Part shown: positions 11,701 through 23,242 of the stretch, in pieces
Numbering within the stretch: the first letter of the stretch is position 1
How the letters are laid out: every line of letters starts with the position of its first letter
Source: Rhyzopertha dominica
Taxonomy: Eukaryota > Arthropoda > Insecta > Coleoptera > Bostrichidae
Direction of reading: 5' to 3'
NCBI GenBank assembly: GCA_025024175.1
Contig: QCXZ01000053.1
Coordinates: 5,518,001-5,582,000, forward strand
Length of the DNA stretch: 64,000 nucleotides
Position numbers and translations under genes: made by a program
The notes under the pieces: model-generated
Seen by the model: only the letters and a program-made list of their open reading frames with translations
Databases searched by the model: none
Told to the model about the DNA's origin: nothing

Positions 11701-14270
11701 GGTCAATGTGGTTCTACCGCTGACCACTAATAAGCAACTCTGTTTCTCAAGAAACACATTTAGATCCCTGCTGCATACCTAGGCGTTTTGAGGATCCTTA
11801 TGACGATAAGTGCGATATTTAAGTAAATTCATGTCTAGCCTGATTTGCTTCCATATAAAGTATTTTTCATGGTTAAATATAACACATATTTACTATGTAA
11901 GGACAGGAGTTTTCCCTGCGGTTTTTCTTCGATCTGTTGTAAGCACTCCCATAATTTTTTTTCATTTCTTATTACATTTAAACTTCATTAAATTGATCTT
12001 AAGCTTGTCTGTTTACATATGTGATTATCTTGTGAGCTGCTAATGAATTAAATGTTCCATATATTATATGCTCCTATGTCGCTCACACATAAAACTCCGT
12101 AAGGTTTAGTTATTGATGGCCTTTGATTTACTCTCTTACGATCTTTCCACGAAATGTGATGATGTAAAACAACTATAATTATGTTTAATTATGCAATTTT
12201 TGTAATCTAGGAGATTACAGGATAATACGCCACATAAATTTGCTTTAACTGACTCCGCCGCTCTTTATGATGACAGGTTTCTACCAACAAATCTTGTAAG
12301 TAATGTGGAATTTTCCGGATTGAAATTGTTCAGTTCAGATTAAGGGAGTATAAAACCAAACCTTAAAACTAGTCGTGCATTTGACGACTGCAACAGTGTA
12401 CTGAATTACATCATTGCAGATCCAATTTTGCTTTGTTGCTCCCAAAATAGCAGTAGTTTATACAGCTGCGATTTATGAAAATTGCACACGAATTTAAATT
12501 TGAATTTGAAAATTGAATAACATTCCGCGATTAGTGTCGTATGGCGCACATAAATGTGTCCAAAATACCGTGCTCATCCTGCTCGGTAATTCGCGTGTAA
12601 TTCCAGCAGATGCATAAAATGCATTTCAGCTGCAGAACGCGGATTGTTCCAGGTTTCAACTGACAAGGGATTTCGCAAGCGTGTGGATAACGATTACTGA
12701 TGGTTGTGAGAGGAGTTGGTTCATGCGATTCAATCTGCATTTGCTTGAGTGGTTGACAATGAATCTTAGGAAGTGTGATGTCACTCTCACTGTGCAGACA
12801 GACCAACATTAGTAGCATAGTAAGAGCATAAACTTACGATAACTAAGATTTAGTTAATGTAACACGACTTCATGTGAATATTATACATTAAGACTACAGA
12901 GGCATTACAACGTTTCAAAGCAATTCTTCACCTAACTTTCTCTGGTGACTTAAAATATCTTCTGTGAAATAAAGACCCAAATGATTTATATGTTTTCTAT
13001 GTACACTGATCATACAAAGACCCTTGATTACTAATTCTGTTATTGATGAACTTAGTGAGGTGAGACGCATTCAGTTACATCGCTCTCGCATTTAACAAAA
13101 AATGAGTTTATACATTTTATTTGGGAGAAAAAAGATCCGCGATCCACATAATGTATAATATCGTACGAAGTATCAAAGGAACATAAATTTCACCTTAAAA
13201 GTTCTACTAATAGGAGCACTATTTCTGATTCAGAATTAACACATATCAAAGACTAATACATTAACCGATGCGTTTTTAGTACAGTTACAACTTCTCACAC
13301 CAGAAGCTTTAGAAATTTAAACCGGGAGTTCATATGTATAGCTATGCTAAAGATACCATTATATTAATTTTTACTCCCCAGGGAAAGAGACTCGATGGAT
13401 AACTAACGTTAATAAAACTCGGAATGACAAATGCCTCAGCATTATGCGTCAAGCCAACCTTCTTAGATCGCCAGTGCATTGCAATCAAAAATCAACCGAC
13501 TACTTAATATTTTAACCAAATTAAGCTTCATTTAAATAAACTGAAATATATTTAATTGTATTTTTAACAACACATCGGGTTTTAATTCGTGCTGATAATG
13601 CTTTTACTGGATTCCTAAAATGTATATTAAATAAATTGACTTTCATAAACGTGAGTTCAAATGGATTTTTAGTTTTTTGTTTTTTGCATTAATTGTTAAA
13701 ATGTAATGTGAATTTAGAAATTTGGTACAAAAGTTAGAATTATCACCGAATATAAGACAGATTCTGCTGTGATTCCATGTAACAGTAGTTAGTTGAACAA
13801 TATTTATAGGAAAAGGTAGAAGAGCTGAACTAAGCAGAAATCGTGTTATGACTCATCCTGACCAAGATAGCCTTTTAAAGCTATATCCGCCCTAAGACAA
13901 GAATGTTGCAGTTACAGCTCAAAACGCACATGGCATCGATTAAGCTTGGAAACCATTTGACAACGACTTATTAGAGAAGGTCATTTGCAAGGGTCAAACA
14001 TGAGCTCCGGATGAAAATTGTGGAATACACTTGCCTATAAATTTTACTGTATTTACGATTTTGTAAATAAGACAATTTTTAGGTGTACACACATAATTAA
14101 CCAGCTAAATGTATGGGAAATTGGAAGGACCCAGAGTTCGTAACACACGTCCGGGGGGGGGAGCTGCTCTGCTTGCGCCCCCTTCGGTACGCCCATGCTT
14201 AGACTGGTATTGTGTTAGATATCACTCATAGGTAGTATCTTTCAGGAAATTAATATATTATTAATAAATA
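11701..14270. other. No recognised gene
   Basis: The stretch is AT-rich. The best open frame is 12531-12818 on the minus strand (95 codons, moderate G+C), with no recognisable motif and no matching exon partners. A G run near 14151-14160 inside a short G+C patch looks like a repeat edge. Confidence 0.3.
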
Positions 14271-14274
14271 ATAT

Positions 14275-15560
14275 ATGACCGATTTTGGTGACAGGGTTCA
14301 GATGGTTAAGCTCGATGGGATGACATCAAATCCTCGGATTTGCCTAAGTGGTGTGCTGCAAGGATCCATACTCGGTCCTATATTATTTACAATATGTATC
14401 TCAAAAGTCATCATTATGCGGATGATACGCAATCTATTTCTCCTTTGAAGAATCTCGAACTGAACATGCGAATGCTAATATTAATAACGATTTGAAGATT
14501 CTTGCTGACCTGTCACATAAGTATTCATTGTCTTTAAATCCATTTAAATCCAAGCTTATGCTGTTTGGTCCTAGGGCTGTGAGAATGCGAACTGCTCGGC
14601 ATGTTAAAATAATTTTAAGTGAGACTACACTACCGCTAGCTAGTGTTGCAACAATGTGGGCGTTTTTTTGGATGAAGAACTTAAATTCGAGAAACATATA
14701 AACGCGTTAATAAAATGTTCTTTCTCTAAATTAAGACTTATATATGCCTCTAAGGATTTCTTAAATTTCAATACAAAAAAGATTCTTTGCAACTTGTATT
14801 ATCTTATGTGAACCATTATGACGCTGTTTATGGTCCTGGAGGGTAATCGGTTGTGTTTGCAACTTGTGCAGAATGCTTGTGTCAGGTTAATGCTTGGTTT
14901 GAGACGAAGAGATAGTGGAAAAGGGGGACTTAAGGCTTTAAATTGGCTCAATCTACAAGAACGTAGATTCAGTCATATGTGTTACCTTTTTTTAAAAGTT
15001 CTTCAATTACACACACCTAAATATCTTTTAAATAAGTTCATATTTCGTTTCGAGGTACATAATTTTCATATTAGAAGTAAATATATGCTGACAATTCCAC
15101 CCCATAAAACATATCTTTTTCAAAAGTCATTTTTATATATTGCAGCAAAAATATTAAATTTTATCATTGTAAATAACATGCATGATCTGAGTCTGACTGC
15201 ATTTAGTAAATACATAAAACACACTATTGTTTATAAAGAAAATACTTTTACCCAATCTGCAGATATAGCCTTGCAGTTTTTGGTATATACATTATGTAGC
15301 AGTTAAATATGTTGATATTTTATAATTGTATCTATTTTGACCACCCTTTCTTTTGCTTGTAATTTACTCAGTGCTTCATTTAGTTAAGTGTACTCACAAA
15401 ATTTTTCAATATTTTCGGCCGCGTGGAAGAACAATCTAAGTGTGCATCACTTGCGTAATCAGCTTGAACTCGATCGCTTTCAGTTGAAATTATCGATTTA
15501 TTAAGAATTTATATGAAGTGTAATGGAAACAACTGAATAAATTGCATTATTATTATTAAT
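14275..15560 (+). mobile_element. 5'-truncated LINE relic (RT C-terminal half)
   Basis: The plus strand reads a short RT remnant LQGSILGPILFT (near 14355-14390), then NDLKILADLSHKYSLSLN with KSKLMLFG (14485-14565), and the C-terminal region QNACVRLMLGLRR with LNWLNLQERR (14818-15306). This order is typical of Jockey/CR1-like non-LTR elements. The YADD region is deleted or shifted. The 3' end runs into an ATT-rich tail near 15545-15560, as expected for target-primed insertion. Confidence 0.78.
14818..15306 (+). pseudogene. LINE ORF2 C-terminal fragment
   Basis: This 162-codon open stretch corresponds to the region after the RT in Jockey/CR1-like elements (RLMLGLRR, LNWLNLQERRFSHMCYLFLK, IPPHKT). 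It closely parallels the minus-strand fragment at 49655-50158 and the plus-strand one at 63022-63339, so the window holds at least three related LINE copies. It is cut off from any complete RT. Confidence 0.75.
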
Positions 15561-15564
15561 TAAT

Positions 15565-16500
15565 GTAAATTCGTTCCAGTAACTGCTTAATACGCTTTAG
15601 TGCTCGGCGTGATTACTTAGAATGGTTAAGGGTTGGCCATCGTTGTCATTTCAGCCCCCATGACTGTTATTGACCATATTTCTCTGGATATTTTTGATAA
15701 TCCTTATTTCAGTTGCTGGAANGGTCTAATCTAGTACAAATTTGCTAAATTACTTTTCCGATCTTGCAGCAACACTACGAATCCGTTCCTTTTTTCGCCG
15801 CCTAATGGCCCACGTACTCCCCTGGCCTGGTTGCAAGGGACAGGAACATTAGGAACGGAACATACAGTTTCCTTCCCTCGCATGCGATAACGATCTCGGT
15901 AATGACCGCAAGTTAACGGCGTCGGACCCGGAACGGATTTATTGCCACGGATCCCGTGTGCGACGCTTTACGATCCCGCATAACACGGCCGCCTGACGTC
16001 CCAGATAAGACTGCACTTCGACTGCGGTTTAAACGAATCCGGGGATTACGGCGTTTTGAACGGTTTATCATGTCGGATCGCTTCGAACGTACTAAATTGG
16101 CCCGATTTGAAAGCCTTTGAGCTGGGGAGCCGTGTTGTTAGATCATAAGGGTAGTTTGCGGGTACGTGATGGGGTTAGAAGGGGCGGAACAAGTAAAATT
16201 TGTCCGTATCGTGCATTTCATTCGTAATGAGGAAGACGCAATTCACGGTTGACTTGTCTATTAGCACTTATAGGGCATCAACTCTTTTAATCTAAATTAT
16301 TCTGGTTCTTGCGAATATACTAACAACTTATCAGGTTCCACCTTCTCAAAAAACCCACACCTCTCTAAAATGAGTGTTAGTGTAACATCTAAATCGACTT
16401 TAGAACTACAAAGTGTTATGTCTACATGGAGGAAACCCTTTGAACGTAATTCCAGACAACAACTTAAAAAATATCATGATGTCAAGTCATTCTTAAACAC
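15565..16500. other. No gene; isolated G+C-rich, CpG-containing island
   Basis: Between about 15760 and 16240 the base composition jumps to roughly balanced G+C with many CG dinucleotides, in otherwise AT-rich DNA. No long open frame or repeat end marks it. It could be a conserved regulatory element or first exon of host origin, or a fragment of foreign or repeat DNA. Confidence 0.35.
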
Positions 16501-16887
16501 AACTTACTCCAATACAAAATTCGTTAATTAGCTGTGCAATGTCAAAATGTTGAATATTTTGTACTTAATATAAGTACAATGCAAAATAGGACGTTCTAAC
16601 TGATGATTTTATCCTAAACACAGCCAAAACAACTAACAAAACATTGGAATACTTATAAGTAGACCAGTTATTAATCCCTTTAATTTTATTTCTGCACGTA
16701 TTGTTACTGCTTCATCGGTAATTTTAGAGTATTTTAAAAATAATCTCAACTCTAGGATTCCACTTGCTGGTGGCATGCGTAAATAATATTTACACTGCTA
16801 TTTACAAACATTTTGCGGATATATGCTTTGGAACAGATTAGAAAAGGCCATCTAAGTTTAAAGATAACCGTAACTAGGAAAATTTAA

Positions 16888-17553
16888 GGTGATTACGCCT
16901 GTATTTCTGCTTATGGGATTCAAAATGTAAACTTAACAACGAATATCTTCAGAAGTAACAAGAATTTTTAACTCATTCTTTTTTTAAATGAAAGGTTTTG
17001 TTGTTCTAAAGGGGACTAATTTTTTATTTTTGCGATGTTTTTTTTTACTATTAATTTTTTAACAAATCTATCGAAATGGTTAAAACATTTAGGGGTTTCC
17101 ATTAAAAAAATTTCCATGACTTATTAGTAATTTTAAATTTGGTTGTGAAAAGTAAAGTTTTTAAAGAGATAATTAACTAGTTCGACCAATTTCTTATAAA
17201 TCGAATATTTCCATAGTTTTACTCTCATATGATAAACTGAACATGGATTGTACCTTGTCATAATTATTCGATTCCTTTTGATTAGTATAGCGTTTGATTT
17301 GATAATTAAAAAGATAAAAATTTGAAGAATTACAATCTGTTCTGCAATTCTGTGAGAGGCGAACCTAAGCTGTCCTTCTGCATTAAACCCAACAGTCTAT
17401 TTACATTTTATGGAGGTTTTATGGTCCTGTCAATCATTCTCTGCCCATCGTGATAAGTGGTATCCCATTTAATTTTTACGCTACGTTCGACAGTTATTTT
17501 TTCTACGTTATCAGCTCCCTCAAATTTACCGTTACGAAAAGGAAGGAATCCCC
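16888..17553. mobile_element. TTAA-flanked insertion in the tandem array (piggyBac-like MITE?)
   Basis: Comparison with unit 3 shows a 666-bp segment interrupting AATTTTAAGCAATTTTTC in unit 1. The segment is flanked by TTAA on both sides (16884-16887 and 17554-17557), while unit 3 has a single TTAA. Its ends (GGTGATTAC and the inverse of GGGGATTCC) match at 7 of 9 positions. A TTAA target duplication is characteristic of piggyBac elements. There is no transposase inside. Confidence 0.65.
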
Positions 17554-17926
17554 TTAAGCAATTTTTCATCATCTACAAGAATTTTTCAGCCTGAAAGAGA
17601 GAGTCTGTCATTCCAAGTTCCCTACAGCAGTTAGACTTCATAACAGGATCCTTTTGTAAAAAGATTATATAGCTTAAGTTTACTTTTGTAATAAGTAATC
17701 GTGTCTAAAACGAAGTAGTGTAGTTCTAGAACAAAAAAAAATACACATATTTTTAAGACTTTACACATAAGTATATTAAGATTTAATACTTAATATAAGT
17801 ACAAGGCAAAATAGGGCATTTTATCCTAAATGGTCAATGATGCAGTCATTATTCAAATTATGTATAAGTATGAATGCTGAACATTACGAACGCAATCAAA
17901 ACAACTAACAAAACATTGGAAGACTT

Positions 17927-18160
17927 ATGAGTAAACCAGTTATTATTCCCTTTAATTTTATTTCTGCACCTATTGTTATTGCTTCATCGGTAAATACAGG
18001 TATTTTAATAATAATCTCAACTCCAGGATTCCACTTGCCGGTGGAATGCATAAATAATATTAGCAGTGCTATTTACAAACATTTTGCAGATATTTGCAGT
18101 GGAACAGTTTATAAAAGGCCATCGAAGTTTAAGTCTTTCATTCCAAGTTCCCTGCAGTAG
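17927..18160 (+). other. Fossil open frame in repeat unit 2
   Basis: A 77-codon frame (MSKPVIIPFNFISAPIV...) recurs in a related form at 19072-19290 and, broken, in the other two units. The similarity simply follows from the tandem repeat. I do not recognise the product and see no start context or partner, so it is listed as part of the repeat rather than as a gene. Confidence 0.3.
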
Positions 18161-19379
18161 TTAGACTCATAACAGGATTCTTTTATAATAAGATTATAGC
18201 TTAAGTTTAGTTCTGTAATAAGTAATCAAGTTTAAAATGAAGTAGTGTAGTTCTGGAACAAAAAATACATGTATTTTGAAAACTTTACACATAAGTATAT
18301 TAAGATTTAATACTTAATATAAGTACAAGGCTAAATAGGGCATTCTAACTGATGATTTTATCCTAAATGGTCAATGATGCAGTCATTATTCAAATTATGT
18401 ATAAGTATGAATGCTGAACATTACGAACGCAATCAAAATAACTAACAAAACATTGGAAGACTTATGAGTATACCAGTTATTATTCCCTTTAATTTTATTT
18501 CTGCACCTATTGTTACTAATTCATCGGTAAATACAGGTATATTAAGTATAATCTCAACCGCAGGATGCCACTTGCTGGTGGAATGCGTAAATAATATTTG
18601 CACTGCTATTTATAAAGACTTTGCAGATATTTGATTTGGAACTGTTTATAAAGGGACATCTAAGTTTAAAGATAACCGGAACTGGGAAATTTTAAGCAAT
18701 TTTTCATCATCTACAAGAATTTTTTAGTCTAAAAGAGAGAGTTTTTCATTCCAAGTTCCCTAGAGCAGTTAGACTTCATAACAGGATCCTTTTGTAATAG
18801 GATTCTAGCTTAAGTTTACTTTTGTAATAAGCAATCAGGTTAAAAATGAAGTAGTGTAGTTCTAGAACAAAAATACATTTGTTTTGAAGACTTTACACAT
18901 AAGTATATTAAGATTTTGTACTTAATATAAGTACAAGGCAAAATAGGGCATTCTAACTGATGATTTTATCCTAAATGGTCAGTGATGCAGTCATTATTGA
19001 AATATTGTATGAGTATGAATGCTGAACATTACGAACGCAATCAAAACAACTAGCAAAACATTGGAAGACTTATGAGTAAACCAGTTATTATTCCCTTTAA
19101 TTTTGTTTCTGCACCTATTGTTATTGCTTCATTGGTAAATACAGGTATTTTAAAAATAATCTTAACTCCAGGATTCCACTTGCTGGTAGAATGCGTAAAA
19201 AATATTTACAGTACTATTTACAAAGATTTTGCAGATATTTGCAGTGGAATAATAATATATAAGTGGAATTGTAATAAGATTATAGCTTAAGTTGTGTAGT
19301 TCTAGAACAAAAAAAAAATACATTTATTTTTTAAACTTTATACATAAGTATATTAATATTACTGTTGTATGATTTGTAA

Positions 19380-20455
19380 CAATCAAATATTGAATATTGC
19401 AATCGTTTAAGATGCTATTTTCATTAACTGGGAATATTGTTTCACCTTAGTATAACCATGCGCAACCTAATGCGCCCTTTTGTGTACTGAACAAGCACCC
19501 AACCATTAACGAATGAAATGATCCGTCACACCTTTCGTGTAACACGGAACGAGTGAAATCGCTCTCTTTAAAGCACAAAAGGAAGAATAATGATCGTTAA
19601 GGATTTAGAATGATGGTACTCACCTTCATCGCGTGGAAAGCTTCAGCAGACGCCTGAAAAAAAACAGACTGTTTTAGACGGAATTTACAAAGAAAGATTC
19701 ATGACCAAAATTCGTTTTTCGGACGATTGCTAAGTGTAATTTTTGATTTTAACACTTTACAACAGATAAAATTAGAAAGATAGATTTATCCAATCTTTTG
19801 GAGTAATGTGTTAATTAATTTCAAATAAAGCAAGCTCCAAATTATTCACATCCTTTGATTTTGATTGTAAGTATTGTTACAAATTTATTTTACACAAGAG
19901 AATGCAACTTTAACAAATTTTAGAATTGCTTTTTCTTAGAAATGATTAGTCTTAGAAAAAAGTGCAAGGACCATTTTTGTAGATAATCACATATGTCTGA
20001 GCTGTTTTATCACAAAATTAACCGTTTCGCAAAAAATGTAATGGGTCCATACGTTCTACCAATGTATATAATGCCTGATCGAAAGACCTGGGCCTAGGGG
20101 TGACAATCGCCACTAATCATACGCTACACATGTGATTCAACCGGTTTCCAGAGGGCCAGCGCAAGGGCACAGGACCCCCCGATGTAAGTTTGCCATCCAT
20201 CCCTATGCCATCACTTCGCTAATGCATAATTTATTCGTATTTCCAGGATAAGTTTTAATTGGCTGCCGGATTAGTCTAATTAAACGTGACAGTCTTATCC
20301 GTCCCCCAAAGATTGAGGGAGGTAGTGGTAAGAAATGGTTTTGTTGCGGATCAGTTCTGAATCGAATAACGATTGTCAAGCGAGCGAAAGGCTTAGTGAA
20401 ACAGGTGTTTTAGTGCTAAGTGTGTACAGTATAGTGGTTTAGTGAATTGCGGTGT
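19380..20455. other. No recognised gene
   Basis: AT-rich on the left, with a G+C-richer part at about 20080-20400 containing TAATTG/CTAATTA homeodomain-type words. I see no open frame of note. The part next to 20455 may be the 5' region of the following LINE. Confidence 0.3.
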
Positions 20456-20628
20456 TGATGCAAAGGTGTCTAGATGTTAATCAGGACCTTTATGTGTGCT
20501 TTATTGATTTTGAAAAAGCATTNGATAAGGTCCAACATGACAAGTTGTGTCAAATTCTCAAAAGTAAAGATATTGACAATCGAGATATTAACATAATAAC
20601 CAATTTGTACTAGAATCAAACAGCCAAA

Positions 20629-21057
20629 GTGAAAGTTGAAAACGAACTAACTGAACCAATTAAAATTAGCCGGGGCATACGTCAGGGCTGTGCTCTTTCT
20701 TTGCTCTTATTTAATGTGTGTGAGGCCATATGTCAAGAAGCTTTAATAGGGCAAAGGGCTGGAATTACTATTAACGGTGAAATCAGTAATAACATACGTT
20801 ATGTTGACGACACTCTTCTAATAACGGACAGTGCAACTGAGTTACAGCAGTTACTCGAAAATGTTAACACCTATAGTAATAATTACGGCCTGAAACTAAA
20901 TCTTAAAAAGACAAAATTAATTGTTGGTACAAAAAAGCAGAACGTACCTGCCAATATAACAATCTCTAACATACAGATTGAAAGAGTCACGTCATACAAA
21001 TATCTAGGAGCATGGATCACTGAAACAAACAAGCAAACCAGAGTGATCAAAGAATAG
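20629..21057 (+). pseudogene. RTE-like RT palm fragment
   Basis: An open stretch of 142 codons holds the palm motifs: IRQGCALSLLLFN, the YVDDT catalytic pair, and the KxK/LG thumb boundary. In intact elements the same frame continues to the C-terminal region that here begins at 21084 in another frame, so a short indel has split the ORF. Confidence 0.8.
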
Positions 21058-21083
21058 AAATAGCTCCACAAGTATTTATAAAA

Positions 21084-21581
21084 ATGAAAGGATTATTATG
21101 TTGCCGAGATATTGATTTAAAACTTAGAGTGCGTATGCTACGTTGTTATGTTTTCTCCACATTATTATACGGTATGGAGGCATGGACCTTCAAAAAGACC
21201 AACATTAAAAACATTGAAGCCTTTGAAATGTGGTGCTACAGGAGAATGTGGAAAATATCATGGACGCAGAAAGTAACTAACAGAGATGTTCTTTTAAAGA
21301 TGGGAAAAGAATGCGAAGTAATTGAAAATACTAAAAGAAGAAAATTAGAATACCTGGGCCATATAATGAGGGGTGAGAAGGATGAGTTGCTGAGGCTTAT
21401 TATACAAGGGAAGATCAGGGGGAAGAGAAACGTGGGACGTAGAAGAATTTCCTGGCTGTGTAATTTAAGGAAGTGGTACAACTGCAGTTCAAATGAACCA
21501 TTTAGAGCTGCGGTTAACAAAGTAGAAGAAGAAAGAAGAAGAAGGTCCTTAGACCTAGTGTATTTGATACAAGCGCTTTAA
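21084..21581 (+). pseudogene. RTE-like LINE C-terminal fragment
   Basis: An open stretch of 165 codons with LLYGMEAW, RRMWKISW and LEYLGHIMRGEK, followed by GKRNVGRRRISWL. This arrangement is the conserved post-RT region of the same element type. No poly(A) or simple tail is obvious right after the stop. Confidence 0.78.
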
Positions 21582-21599
21582 ATAAAATGAGTTAAGTCA

Positions 21600-22165
21600 G
21601 AAATCCGCAGTTTTTTAACCTCATAGGCGTAAAAGTATGAATATGATACAATATAGTAAACAAATTATTTGACACTAAGTAAAGTATCAAGCAACGATCT
21701 AGAGACTGACTTATGCGGAGGGTTTTACAGCTTGATGGTCGGCCGTCGTAAACTATTGTATTGTAAATGAGGGTTTTTACAACCTTATGGTCGGCCGTCC
21801 TAAACTATTGGGATTAGTAGCACGCTTCAAAGTTCCTAAATGGGCCGTACTCAAAAAAATCTTGTTGGCTAAAATTTTAACTTTTCCATTATAAAGTTTT
21901 GAAATTTGTTAGTTGTGATAATTTATCAATCAATAAAATATAGAAGCTTTTATAACAAATTTTATTTAATGCAGACCGATGTATAAAATAAAAGCCTTTG
22001 CATATCATAACGAATTTATACAATTTAATATAGAAACAAACAAATTCGAAAGTATTTACATTTGTTAGAAAAAATTTACAATAGTGCACAATAAAATTTA
22101 TACACGGTATCGATTATGTTTATTACAGCTTGTTAAAAAGCAAGTTAAATGAGTCACAAACTAAA
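21600..22165. repeat. Short direct repeat and AT-rich spacer
   Basis: Two copies of a ~35-base unit containing ATGGTCGGCCGTC and TAAACTATTG lie at about 21726-21763 and 21776-21813. The rest is AT-rich. The repeats may belong to the end of the transposase element that follows on the minus strand, but no matching inverted end was found. Confidence 0.4.
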
Positions 22166-22169
22166 AAAA

Positions 22170-23100
22170 TTACTCACTACCACTTTCACTGCTAAAATCA
22201 CGATTAACTTTTTTATTAATTCTTGTACATGTTTCGCTCTGTACCGAATTTCTCCATGCATCGACAGTTGTTATTTCAGTTTTGTGTCTAATTTTTAGCA
22301 GCATTTCATTGCTAAATTTTCCACCGGTGTTCCCTCGTCGAATTCTTTGTTTTAAGTGCCTCCATATCAGTTCAATGGGGTTGAAAATGCAATGATATGG
22401 AGGTAATCGTAGAATAGTGTATCCACATTCAGAAGCGAGAATGTCAATTTTAAATTTCTTCGAAAATTTTTTTGTGCCAAGCACTTCCAACAATTGTTTT
22501 TTTTGTGTAGTCCTCTTCGAAATATAAATAATATTTTCTTAAAAACTCTTAAATGGTTGCCTTATTAGTTGTTGTATTTGGAATTTTATCCAGTTGCTCC
22601 GAATGGTAACTAGCGTTGTCCATTACTATGACGTTGTTTGGTGGCAATTTGGGCAATAAAATGTCTTTGAACCAATTTTCAAACACTTCCGCATTCATAT
22701 CAGAATGATAATCGGCGCTTGGTTCTTTTAAGTTTTTACATCCAAGATACATGACTCCAGGAACGAAACAATTTTCACCTCCTGCGTGTAGAATCATTAT
22801 TCTTTTTCCTTTTGACGCCGGAATATTGACGTTGCAGTTCCCTGAGTCATCAATCCATCCTTTTTTTATTGTATCATGGGTATCGTACCATGTNTCGTCG
22901 AGGAAAAATATCGCACGATTTTCCTGCCTATACATTTTTAAGGATTTTAAATAATCGTATCTCCACTTTCTTATTACCTGGCTTTCCATCAAGCATTGCT
23001 TCTTCTCCACCTTTTTCATTGAAAAGTCAATGGTTTTGACATAATTTTGCAGGGTATGCTCGGAGCAGTCGATTAAGCACTCAGGTATATGCCGCGACAT
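22170..23100 (-). pseudogene. IS630-like DDE transposase, split in two frames
   Basis: Minus-strand frames 23100-22549 and 22493-22170 form one DDE_3-type transposase. The first carries FFLDxTWYDTHD (first Asp; the next residue is masked by an N base near 22894), then ILHAGGENCFVPG, DYHSDMNAEVFENWF and VIVMDNASYHS (second Asp). The second carries YTILRLPPYHCIFNPIELIW (catalytic Glu). It ends in an acidic SSESGSE tail. Stops and a frameshift around 22494-22560 separate the halves. The three catalytic positions appear conserved, so inactivation may be recent. Confidence 0.82.
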
Positions 23101-23242
23101 ATCCTAGTGATAAGAATGAACATATTTAATTGTTTCGAAGGTACTCACGGTTTAAAATCAGCAATAATCTGTTTGACCAGTTGCCCTAAGAAATGTATTT
23201 GTCACAAACGCCTCTTAATAAGTGGTTAAATGTAAGCATATA

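Larger units (their letters stand above)
16500..19370 (+). repeat. Tandem array of about four ~606-bp units
   Basis: The anchor CTTATGAGTAAACCAGTTAT or close variants occurs near 16652, 17923, 18461 and 19069. The spacings are 1271, 538 and 608 bases. The first is explained by a 666-bp insertion (leaving 605), and the second by a deletion of about 70 bases after AAGTTTAA. The ancestral unit is therefore about 606 bp. Units share long near-identical stretches and a fossil open frame starting MSKPVIIPFNF. Confidence 0.85.
20460..21590 (+). mobile_element. RTE-like LINE, RT and C-terminal part
   Basis: The plus strand reads LYVCFIDFEKAxDKVQH (20490-20535), IRQGCALS, NIRYVDDTLLI (catalytic VDD box near 20800-20825), LNLKKTKLIV and YKYLGAWIT (to 21030). 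After a frame break it continues with LLYGMEAWTFKK, MWCYRRMWKISWTQKVTN and RRKLEYLGHIMRGEK (21084-21581). This is the APE-type 'endonuclease-reverse transcriptase' common in insects; RTE is my best clade guess. A stop near 20612 and a break at 21056 show it is inactive, but it is quite well preserved. Confidence 0.82.

Noticed and set aside
17927..19290. A gene family encoding MSKPVIIPFNF proteins
   Set aside because: The frames recur only because they lie in tandem repeat units. Some units have stops and no product is recognisable.
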